64,000 bases of DNA from Rhabditophanes sp. KR3021 (lineage: Eukaryota; Nematoda; Chromadorea; Rhabditida; Alloionematidae), in contig CAUJLY010000006.1 of assembly GCA_963281155.1 (NCBI GenBank), positions 1,302,001-1,366,000 of the forward strand. Direction: 5' to 3'. Shown one piece after another: positions 51,371 to 61,900 of the stretch. The notes beneath the pieces were generated by a model that was given only the letters and a program-made list of their open reading frames with translations, was not told where the DNA came from and ran no database searches. Position numbers and translations under genes: made by a program. Position 1 is the first letter of the stretch; every line of letters starts with the position of its first letter.

Positions 51371-52428
51371 CTAATATAGGTGGTTGTTCCCAAAGGGATT
51401 ACGCGGTCTTGGAGTATCTTTAAAGGACTTGGACTGATTTTCCTTCCCATACAGGTGACCACCAAAGGGGGTTGATGTTAGATATGGTTCACCCTTAGCT
51501 TTCAAAACAGTCCTCTCAGCTGAAATATCAAACAACTGGTTCAAATTAGTGTTTCCGCCCATACTCAAAATATTTGAAGTGTTTCTAAACGGATTTCCAT
51601 GTTGCTGGTTGGTTTGGTTTTGGCTTGCAGCTGTGGAGTATCCTAGAAGCATGGAAGTTGTAAACTGTGTTTGGTTTGACTTTGAAGAGAAATCATTTTT
51701 CTTTGAAGAGTGTTTGGTAACTCCGGAACCCTGAATTTGAAACTAATTTACCAATGTGTTTTTAACAAACTTACAATCGTTTTAATTGGTGATGATGATC
51801 TTGTTACGGTCCGTTGCGTTGAAGAGATCGAAGTACGCAATTCAGCATACTTTTTGTTCAATTCGTTGAATTGCTCACGATAGTTTTCAGCAGTCGCAGT
51901 CGAAGATTCTGCTTTCTTCTTGTACTTCCCAATCTCATTTGCAGAAGCTTTCACTGCTTCGGATGACCTTTTGGCAGTTTCTTCGTGATTTCTACCCATT
52001 TTGAGGATGTGTTCCATCTGAAAAGCTATTTGAACGTTTTAAGTTGAATAAGTTACCTTATGATTAGCAAAATTAATATGTGATTTTCTGTGTTTGTCTT
52101 GAAAGTCAATAATTTTTACAACCTTCTTAGACGCGTCTTCCAAAACTCTTTTAGGATTCATGAAATAATTTTTTCGATCATGATCAAGAGTGCTGTCTAT
52201 AGCCCTTAGAACGGTCGATGCTCTACATTTTGGGCAACTTCCTTGTGTTGAATGTGTGGCTCCGAAATTCGGATTACCTAAAAGAATGATTAACAGAACA
52301 CATAATGCAAACTAGCTTTTAAGAACGCATTTGAGACAAATAATGTCACCGCAATCTCCGATATGCAATTTAGGGCCATTCGTTTTAGATGGTTTTTCTC
52401 CACAAATGTTACAGTGTATCCAATCCAT
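51371..52428 (-). CDS. ZHP/RNF212-like meiotic RING-finger protein
   Basis: Four exons: 52317-52428, 52057-52277, 51775-52017 and 51371-51730, about 311 aa. Residues 1-55 are a RING-like finger (IHCNICG ... DCGDIICLKC ... GSCPKCRAS). A coiled-coil helix follows (about 90-180, RNHEETAKRSSEAVK and KYKKKAESS). The tail is Ser/Asn/Thr-rich with GNPFRNTSN and PRPRNPFGN. Short RING plus coiled coil plus Ser-rich tail is the layout of ZHP-3/Zip3/RNF212 SUMO/ubiquitin ligases that mark meiotic crossovers. The first intron (52278-52316, 39 nt) must begin with GC (AAAA|GCTAGT); the nearest GT gives a stop. Other introns are GT-AG. The family assignment is by layout and motifs. Confidence 0.7.
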
Positions 52429-53494
52429 TCAATCTTAGTAGAAGTCGATCCGCCGATGTTTATTTAAAAGTAGAAAGTTGATAATTTTACGTGGTATAAA
52501 CTAAAAACATTTGGTATATAGCACCCTCAAGATTGCAATATAACAATTTTCCTAGACTGTTACATAAAATGTAACCAAAATAAGAAAATATACTTCATGA
52601 AGATGCAAGTTTAAAAGCATTCCTAAATGATGATATCTTATTTAAATAGACGGCGTTATATAGATACCATCGTTACTTATATTAAAATGGTAAGCTACCA
52701 TTGGAAAGTAAAGAAATTTGAAGTACCGTGGCTTTAATGTGAATTAAGTACCATAAGAAATATGAACGTGTACTGGTTGATTTAAATGAAAGAAATTAAA
52801 CTGGAAGTTGATAAAAGGAGATTAAATATTTCCAAAAAACGTTATTGAATTTATTTTTCTGCACTACAAAAAGTATACTTATGCAATAACGATTATGCTG
52901 GGCAAGACGCTTCTGATGGCAAACTCAAGACATTTTTAAATTGAAAATGAGATCTTGAATTTTTGATGAAATCCTCGTAGCTTCTTTATTTGCAATATAG
53001 AGTATATGAATTATGGACTCTACACTTTTATAATGTTACCAAAAACAACTTTAACATAACATTTTTGCTTCCAATCTATCATTAACACATTCTTTAAACA
53101 AACCATACCAATGTTATGAGTATTTTAAATTTAAGCAACGCATTATAATCAACATTGCAAGGAATAAAAATTCTTGCATTCTTATCCAAACTTAACTGAT
53201 CTGAATATGATTATTAGTGCATGTATACTTTATCAAGTGCATATTCCTATATTTATTTTATCATTTACGTATGATTCATAATTTATTAAATACAGATAGT
53301 TAGCATCAAAATGTAAAATAAATAGTAAAATCATTACTATTTAATTAAAAAATGAATGTATAGTGACAGGATGTGTTCAATTTATAAATCTTTTCATGAA
53401 TCACTAAGGCGTTATTTAACTGCTAGGAGAGTTGTATAAAAACTGAACTTAACATTCTTATAAATCATTTCCTAGCGAATACAACAAATCTAAC
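52429..53494. other. Intergenic region
   Basis: About 1.1 kb of AT-rich sequence. It is upstream of both the ZHP-like gene (-) and the zinc-finger pseudogene (+). No extra gene is supported. Confidence 0.5.
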
Positions 53495-54165
53495 ATGAAT
53501 TCTGTCAATAGTATCACACAAAACTTTGCTAATATTAATATACAGGATGCCGTTGTAAACGTTGTTGAAGAGACATTGAGTTAGTTTAAATTAAATTATT
53601 TTTAGATAATGAAGATGAATCAGTAGACGACTCTTCAGACAATGAATTTGAAAATTTGAATGAAGAATTTATACAAAAACAGAACGAAGAACTTTTGTGT
53701 GATCAAAACGTGTACTATTTGTTCTATGAAAGTAAGAGGTTCTGAAGAAAAACACAATAAAAGACACATTAAACTAAGTGAAAGTGATTTAAATTATAAT
53801 TTGGAAGTCTTCAAAAACGTTGGTTACTGTCAGCTGTGTGCTATGATGCCAATGAGTACAAAATTTAACACACATCTCGAATGTACACACACTGATTCTG
53901 TTTTAAAAGAAATATCCAAAAAAGTTTGTCTGTAATGTGAAAAGAATATGAGAAGCGAAACATTATTATTAAAACACTTTAACAATGACGAGTGCCCACA
54001 TGTAAGTAAAATTTGTTCCATAATTAACATTATTTTTAGGTCTATGTGGGAAAGTACAATGAAGACAAATCATTAAGACGTTTTGAGTTACGAACTGAAA
54101 AGCCCTTTCAAGAATTTATAAGCGACTCCGAAGCAAAAATTGAAAGATTAAAAGCTCTAGTATAA
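53495..54165 (+). pseudogene. C2H2 zinc-finger protein, broken
   Basis: Exon 53495-53579 and the start of the next exon (from 53606) read as a normal acidic N-terminus (MNSVNSITQNFANINIQD, then NNEDESVDDSSDNE). Between about 53660 and 53715 the coding frame jumps by one, and the second frame then carries two finger-like blocks (TCTICSMKV...HNKRHIK and YCQLCAMMP...HLECTH). A TAA at 53933-53935 falls inside the next finger, between its two cysteines (VCL then CEKNMRSETLLLKHF). A further exon (54040-54165) continues the same frame to a proper stop. The remaining splice sites are intact. The gene seems only recently inactivated; no reason is seen to expect a functional product. Confidence 0.6.
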
Positions 54166-54464
54166 ATTTATAAAAAAACAGTTTATTAATTTGTTTACAT
54201 ATAAAGACTTCGGTATTGCCGATTGTAGTTGAGCTATGTGAAAAAATATTGATTCTTGCGTTCGAAGTTGAGGTTGAAATTGGTAATAGATTGTTCTATT
54301 AAAGATTCTGATTTACTTTATACAATTATTGTTAATGTCTGTATTTCTTTACATGTATTGATAATTTTATTCGTGCTTAAATGTTCTAATTTAATATTGA
54401 AATACAAATAAATGTTGTTAAAATTATTTTATTATATACATTCAAAAAGATAATATACGATACA
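54166..54464. other. Short spacer between pseudogenes
   Basis: About 300 nt of AT-rich sequence with AATAAA near 54408. Nothing else is seen. Confidence 0.5.
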
Positions 54465-55070
54465 TTAAACTTCATCTTCCCTAGCCATTAACAAAAGATT
54501 TACATAACCAAACTCCTCAAATTCTGTCTGGTCTAATTGAACAAGAACATTTGAACTATCAAGTGTCAATTGTAAAGGTTTATCCGTAAATTGGCTGGAA
54601 AAGTGTTGTAAGTCTCTGTCATACATCAAAACTCCCATCAGCCACCAATCAACCGAAAATCCATATTAATTCTTCACCACAATTTCTGGAGCAATATAAT
54701 TTGATGTGCCACAAAAGGTCCCCGTAAGATCTCCAGGAGCAAATCCACCTTTACACATTCCATAGTCAGTTAATTTGATATGGCCAGTTGCATCCATTAA
54801 TACATTGTCTCATTTTAGACCTCCATAAATAATTCTTTGAGAGTGTAGGTAATGTAAGGCTAAGATAATTTCAGCCGAATAGAAAAGAGCATGTTCTTCA
54901 GGTAGACGATGTACACGAGTCATGCAAGTTATCATATCTCCTCCTGGAACAAACTCAATGACAAAGAAAAGTCTTGATTCAGTTTGGAAATATGAATGTA
55001 ACTCAACCAAAAAAGGATGATTAGCAGCAATTTCAAAAAAAGCCTTCTCTGTATATAGAACGTACTAACA
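54465..55070 (-). pseudogene. Atypical protein kinase C pseudogene fragment
   Basis: The minus strand reads a recognisable aPKC catalytic core: [73 protein letters not shown] and the C-terminal QFTDKPLQLT, EFEEFGYVN. The catalytic loop reads IIYGGLK with a TGA directly after (the family has IIYRDLKLDN), and a TAA lies after IAPEIVVKN. About 120 residues between the DWW block and the tail are missing. There is no start, PB1 or C1 region. No introns interrupt the retained part, so a processed or partial duplicate of the aPKC (PKC-3) gene is likely. It cannot be catalytically active. Confidence 0.85.
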
Positions 55071-55247
55071 TAATTTACGAAAAAAGTTACAGACTAATTT
55101 GGCGCTTTAACTAAATTGTTAGTCTTTAAAAACATTAGAAGATAATAAATATGTAAAACTATTTTTTATCGTTATTAATGAGTATGGTTATTGAAAAATG
55201 AAAAGATTATGATTAAATGTAATACTTGATATTCTTGGCAGCAAGAG

Positions 55248-55559
55248 TTATTTATTTGCTTCCTTTTTAATATGAATTAGAGGTTGGTTGGCAGGTATAC
55301 TCGCCACTTTTCGTGACTCTCTTATTTGTCTAAAATAAAGGTTAAACAATTAACGATATTAACGTACGCTAAAAGTTGTGTAACATCAGATATGGTGATA
55401 GTTGGTTCGGGTCCAATAATTCCATTTTGAACAATATTATCAATATGCGCCTGCTCACGTCTGAATTAATTATTACCTTTCTTTCAACAAATTCGAAACT
55501 TACGCAACTAAGCGATTTAATATTTCCTCGCATTCTTCCTTTAATGTACGAGTAGCCAT
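55248..55559 (-). CDS. Small 76-aa helical protein, family unknown
   Basis: Exons 55504-55559, 55368-55460 and 55248-55329 with introns of 43 and 38 nt, all GT-AG with agreeing phases (both split a GC|A alanine codon), yield 76 aa. It starts MATRTLKEECEEILNRLVA, a charged amphipathic helix, and ends in a basic KKEANK tail. The middle has IIGPEPTITISDVTQLL. No signal peptide, TM or cysteines are present. The two in-phase introns and the clean closure make it a real gene rather than a chance open frame. It may be a small complex subunit. Function not recognised. Confidence 0.65.
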
Positions 55560-55951
55560 TATTAATATGAAATAATAAAAGTTCGTTTGGTAGAGGTTTG
55601 AACAATATTTAAGATCTATTATTTGCAATAAAATATTACAATTTATTTGTATTTGTTTCCTAGGTTGCGATTGCTTTCAAATATGTACCATACCAATTTT
55701 CAAACAAATACAAATGCGCTGAGACACCACTACTCAATCATCATAGATTAGAGGCAACAAATTGTTTTTCTTTATTTGCTTTAAAACACAAAGACACCGA
55801 TATTTTAATAAATTTTATTAAATTAAGCATAAAAGCAAAGCGTAAATAATAATTGATTTGGTAACGTGGATTAAATAATTTAAAATAACTTGTAGCATCA
55901 AAAAAGACATATTATAAATGTATAGTTTTCTGTTGTATGGTGGAATAAGAA
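55560..55951. other. Short spacer / 3' UTR of the giant repeat gene
   Basis: About 390 nt with T-rich and A-rich runs. TTTATT on the plus strand near 55780 gives a minus-strand AATAAA for the giant gene to the right. No gene seen. Confidence 0.5.
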
Positions 55952-58900
55952 CTATTGTTTGTGATCTGAACTTTTCTTGGTGGTTATTGTTACGTTTCCC
56001 TCAGTATCTTTGGTTTCAAGCGAAACGTCTGGAGATAATTGTTTGAGTCGGTCTTCACTTTCAGTTCCGGTGAATTTTACACGACAAATTAGGGGGTCAG
56101 TAACTTTTGTTAATACACGTCTGGATATAGTTTCAGTAGATCCAGTTGGAGTGGTTTGGGTGGTTTGGAATGTGGTGACGGTTGTTGTGTAAGAGTCAAT
56201 TACATTAGACAAGTCCCCGTCCAGGGAGTCTTTGTCGTCTTCTCTATATTCAGAAAAGGTATTGTCTGTTGTCTGAGTTGTGGTGACTGTAGTTGAGGAA
56301 TCATATGTTGGGCCAGTAGATTGTTCCAACAAAGAATCTCTGTCCATGGTATCGTAATTTGAATTACGAATGGTATTTGGTGAAAATTGCTCTGGATAAT
56401 AACTTTTGTTCATGTCTTCATCGTCATCTGAATTTTGAGAAGACTTTCTGTGTTCGTAACTCACAAACGCATTTGAGTTATCAAGGGAATCTATAGAAGT
56501 CTCTAAGATTCTGTCAATTTGTTCCAAGCTGTCAGCACAAGTCAAATCATCGTGGGATGCTTTGTGCTCAGCAGAAAAGTGAGCCATGTCGGAAATGTCT
56601 TCCTTAGTGCTCATTACTTCAGATTCAGATTCTTCAATTATATTGCTTAGCATCATAATATCACTCGAAGCAGCTTCAGTTTCAGCGATTTCCTTTTCCA
56701 CACTTTCAAATTCATTTAGGCTGTTTTTGCTGTCAGCTCTTTCTATGTGGTCATTTTTGCGACTATCATCAGAAGATGGTGAAATATCTCCGCTCTTTTT
56801 GTTTAACTCAGCTTCGAGTCTCTCGAATTCTTGGAGACTACTTTCTGAAATGTTGTCGTAAGAAACGGAAATTCCACCTCTATTATGATGATTTTTTTCA
56901 CCGGTATGAATTCTACGCTCCAATGACTTATCATCAATGATAAAAGCGTCAACAACGGCTGGTGGAGTTGACACAGCATTATCTTGAACAAGGGAATCAT
57001 CGGAAAGGTCGTCATAGGAGGTTTCTTCATCAACCAATTTGTTTGAATCTCCATTGTCGTCATCAATTGACTCTGGAATGATTTCATAATTATCAATAAT
57101 AGTTTGGGGAGATTCCAAGTCAGTAGATTCATCGGTCTGAAGTTTTGATTCTTCTTGGCGTAATGATGATTCACCCGAGTCAATGTTTAATTCGAATTCC
57201 TTTTCAATTTGTTTGCGGACATCTTTATCATCTGTTAATGATTCTTTCTTTTCATCATCAGTAAGAACGTTAAAACTAGTTTCAAGTTCAGGTGAATGTT
57301 CAATTTTTCTTTCAATGACAGTTTCAGTTGTTGTGGAACGGAGCATGTAATTATCTCGAGCAGGTATATCTGAATTAGAGTCACTTCTTTCTACAACGTT
57401 GTCACTATCGTCAGAAAGGAAGATGTTATCAGGATCATTTATTTCATATTCACCATGCGTCAAAAATGGATTAGGAGAGCTAGCACTTGAGCCATAACTT
57501 TCCCTATTAGCTGACTCCACGTGTAATTCTTCCTCATCCGATTGTTCATAATCAACTGGATGTTGATATACAGAAGATGTCATTAAATCAAAATGTGGAT
57601 CTTGTGGAACGTCGTGGTGTTCGTAATCGGCATTCAAATCACTAGTCTGTGAAGCAGACATTCGATCCCTATCTTCACTAATTTGTGAAACAGACATTCT
57701 ATCTTCACTCATTTGCGAAGTAGACATTCTATCCTTAACTTCACTCATTTGTGAAGGAGACATTCTAGCATCACTAACATGGGAACCAGATCCAATATAT
57801 TTGACATCGCTCACTTGAGATCCAGACATATCATCGACGTCTTTAACATCTCCAATATGTCTATCATACCGTTGTTTGACAACTGAGTCAAATTCTTCTG
57901 GCTCATCAAATTGTTCTTGAGAAATATTCTGAGTAGCCATTATTTCTGGTGATGCTACCAAGTTATCAATGCTTGATGCTAAAAGATTTTGAGAAATACT
58001 AGAAGCATAATCCATGAGTGCAGCATTTTCTTTGGCCAAGGCAGTGTCAGAAGTGTGGTCAGAAACAATAGTATGCTGATCGAGAGTTCTAATTGCATCA
58101 GGGATGGAATCTCCTCTTTCGAGTGTGTGTTGTCTGACAGATGCCTCATCGCAATATTCATCCATATCATCTGAAAGCAAATCAAACTTTTCTGATTTTT
58201 CAGACATATCATCTATTTCTGTGAAAAAGTTTTCTTGAATATCTTTAGTAATAGCGTCGACCATTTCCTGAGCTTGCCTGTCAATAATTGCTTGTTCAGC
58301 GTCAGAAATGTTGGGACGGCTTTCTAGCAAATTAAGTTCTTCTTCACTTTTTAATAGATCAAGTTCATCTTCGCTTTTTGATAAAGCATACTCCTGTTCA
58401 CTTTGTGCCTTTGATGATTTTGTGTCAACATCCTCTTCAAAGATATCTGACGTCAGAACTTTATTCGTTAAGTTTTCAGCAAATTCGTTAATAAAATCAA
58501 ATGACACAGGTTCAACGATTTTCCTTTCTGATGTTTCATGGTGTGCAGATGGTGATGGGTCGTGATCATATTCATCATTTAAATCTTGCTTTGTTTCTTC
58601 TTTAATCTGAGGCCCACCAAATTCATAGTCTGATTCTTTATGCAAATCGTCTTTTGATAAATAATGTTCCTCAGAAGCCTTTTGTTGTGGGGATATTGGG
58701 AAACTATCGGATTCGATTGATATTGTGGACTGCATTTCATTATTTTGCACAGACACACTAGATGTAGGTGAATAAACAAGTGGTGATTCTGATCTAGCTT
58801 TTTTGGGACTCAAGCTCGATGGAATTTCAACCTGTGTTGTAGGCAATTGAACAGTAACACTATCTGATCTGAAAATATTTGATTCAACTATGTCTTCCTT

Positions 58901-61900
58901 TTCGTGTTTAATTTCATCGTCTGCTGATTCAATGATGTCAAATGTTTCTTCGTTAATTGGTGATTCAGAAGATCCATATGTTTTTAATACAGGCAATTCT
59001 TCAAATTCTTCCTCGGCATCTAATGTTGCAACAACCTCGTTGTTTTCAGTTTGGTCTTCTTCCAAATAATAAGATTGCTTACTAGTCATAGATGATTCAC
59101 TTTCAGAATATTGCTCATCGTGAGTGGTTACTTCAATTTCTGGGATGTTGCGAGTATCACGTTTTCCATGAATCAGATCTTCGTCAACAGATCCATCCTC
59201 ATGTTCCCCAATAGCTTGAGAAATCAAATCGGCTGAAGATTGAGTACAATGTTCAACTTGTTCATATTGTTTGCCGACTGTTGCTTCAGTGTGTTCCATT
59301 TGTGTATGTTCAATAAATTGCTCATAATCGACACTTGTTTCTTCAATATGAACAGGTGATTCTGTATCTATCGCACTTTCATGTGCTGCCGGACTAGTCC
59401 CTTCAATAAATTCTTGATGTTCGGAAGTTATTTTGTGTTCGGGATACATTTTATGGGCTTGATATTCAGGGGCATTAACAATTGGTTGAGAATCATCTAA
59501 ATCAGCAATTAATTCTTTTTCACTTAAAGAAGATTCACAAATTAATTCTTCTTCCCTTGAAGGAGATTCACAAACAAATTCTTTATTACTTAAAGGAGAT
59601 GTAGGTATAAATTCCTCTTCTATCACTTGACCTTCAGAAATAAGCTCTTTTTCTTGTACTGGAGATTCGGGAATCATTTCCTTTTCAAGGACAGGAGATT
59701 CAGAAAGCAATTCTTTTTCAAGAACTGCAGATTCAGGGATAGATTCACTATCCTTTGATGAAAGTTCTTCAATTATTTCCTTTTCTTCTAAATGGTACTC
59801 GGAAATAGATTCTCTTTTGTGAGATGGAGAGTGCTGAGTAACTTCGCTTTCCTGAGTTGAATATTCTTGAATAATTTCGCTTTCATGAGTTGGTGATTCG
59901 TGAATAAACTCTCTTTCTTGCACAGGATATTGAGGAATTAACTCTTTTCCATGGGCTGGAGATTCATGAATTAATTCAGTATCATGCACTGGAGATTGAG
60001 AAATGAATTCAGTATCATGTACTGGAGATTGAGAAATGAATTTTTTATCATCAACAGACTCCTTTTCATATGGTGGAGATTCAATGATAAATTCCTCTTC
60101 ATTTAAAGGAGACTCGCCAATATAATCTTTTTCTTCATGCAATGCATCATATTGTTCCATGCTGGTAGGAGATTCAGAAATATCCATTCTTTCACGAATA
60201 GGAGATTGTTGTAAGAAATCCTCAACATCTTTTTCATAATCAAATTCTCCTCTATGAACGAGAGATTCAGTCAAACTTTCAACATTTGTATCCTTTGCAA
60301 TTAATTCTTTTACAGAATCTGGAGAAACGCCAGATGACCCTTCTTTTTGAATGGAAGGCACATCTGAATGTTTTCTCTCGTAAATAGAAGATTCTGATGA
60401 TATACCTTGATGGGCTTGTTCCCCAATAGATTCCTCTGATAATTGCTTCTTGTAAACGTATGATTCGTTATAAATATCTTGATGTTCTCTGTCATCTGAT
60501 GGATCATATTCTTGATGTTCGTATGTTGCAGATTCTGCTTCAATAGATTGAGAGTCTGTCTTAGTATCAACTGGGGAATTGTTAGGAGTATCTTTTGATT
60601 CATGAATTTGTTCGGGTATAATAATTTCATCATTAGTAGAAGAAAGATCGGAAAATCTTCTTTCAGATCCAGCATAAACGTTGCTAACGGGAGATTCAAC
60701 TAGCGATTTTGGCTGTTCAATTTCAGAAGCCAATGTAAGATCTCTTGGAGAAGAAACGCCATATGGCTGTTCTTCAATTATTGGAGAAGCATCAAAAGAT
60801 TCCTCACTTTCATAAAATGTTTGTTCTTTAAATTGATCTTTTTGTTCTGGTGACTCGATATGTTCTACTGAATATTGGCTAACTACATCTTTTTCCTCAT
60901 TTAAGAAGTCATCGCTTGTGGATTGTTTTATATCATCCTTGTGTTCAGAAAAGGTTTTACCAATAGGACTTACTTGGTGGTAGTCTATTTCAGAAATGGA
61001 TTCAGGTTGTTTAATAGAACTTAATGAAGAGAATTGACTTTCTTCGATATCTCTTTCCTCAAATTGCTCGAACGTTGTTTCCATTTTATTGCCTTCCGAT
61101 GATACAGATACTCTTGAAAGTGAATGTCTATGAACTGGAGAAGATGTTACAAAGTTAATATTTTCTGAAGGTGATTCCCCATCTTTAGACTCAAATTCAG
61201 CCCGTCCATAATGTTCAATGACGGGAGAAGTGCTACCAACAATATTTTCATCACCTACGCTTAAAGAAAAACGTCTATTAATTGGTGAATCGGCTCTTTC
61301 AATTACTTCAAAGGTGTCCTTGGCTGATTCAGAAATCAATAAATTATCTGCTGAATCACGTAATTTTTCAGATTCGGCCTTAAAGCTCGACTTTGACAAG
61401 GAATCGCCTTTTGAATATTCTCTAACAAAGTCTTGTTCACGTGGATACATTGGTGATTCACTTTCTACGATATTTGCTGATTCCTCAGCATCTTTATCTT
61501 GAGCCGATTCGGCGCCAACCAACTGCGGAATGATAACTTTTTGAGTCTCTTCAGTAGGTGAATAATCGACAAGATTATCATCTTTGTCAGAAGATTCAAT
61601 TAAATGCTCAGTTGGAGAAGTATGTTGTCCAACTTCTTCTTCAATAGGGCGGTTTTGTTGGTCTACAAATGATTCAGGAATGGATTCTTTGTGATAAGTT
61701 GGGGATTCAATTTGTTCTGGTAATTTATCAGCAAATAAATCTTCTGTTTGAGGAGAAGATACATCAAAAGTTTCTATTGGTTCTTCCAATATGTTTTTGT
61801 ATTCAATTATTTCAATACTATCAGGAACCGGTGATTCAGATGCAACTTCTTTATGTTCAACAGGAGATTCGACAGATAAATGTGGCTCAGATATAAATTC

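Noticed and set aside
56586..56861. Plus-strand open frames in the giant repeat exon
   Set aside because: They are complements of the biased Glu/Ser codons of the minus-strand repeat protein, not genes.
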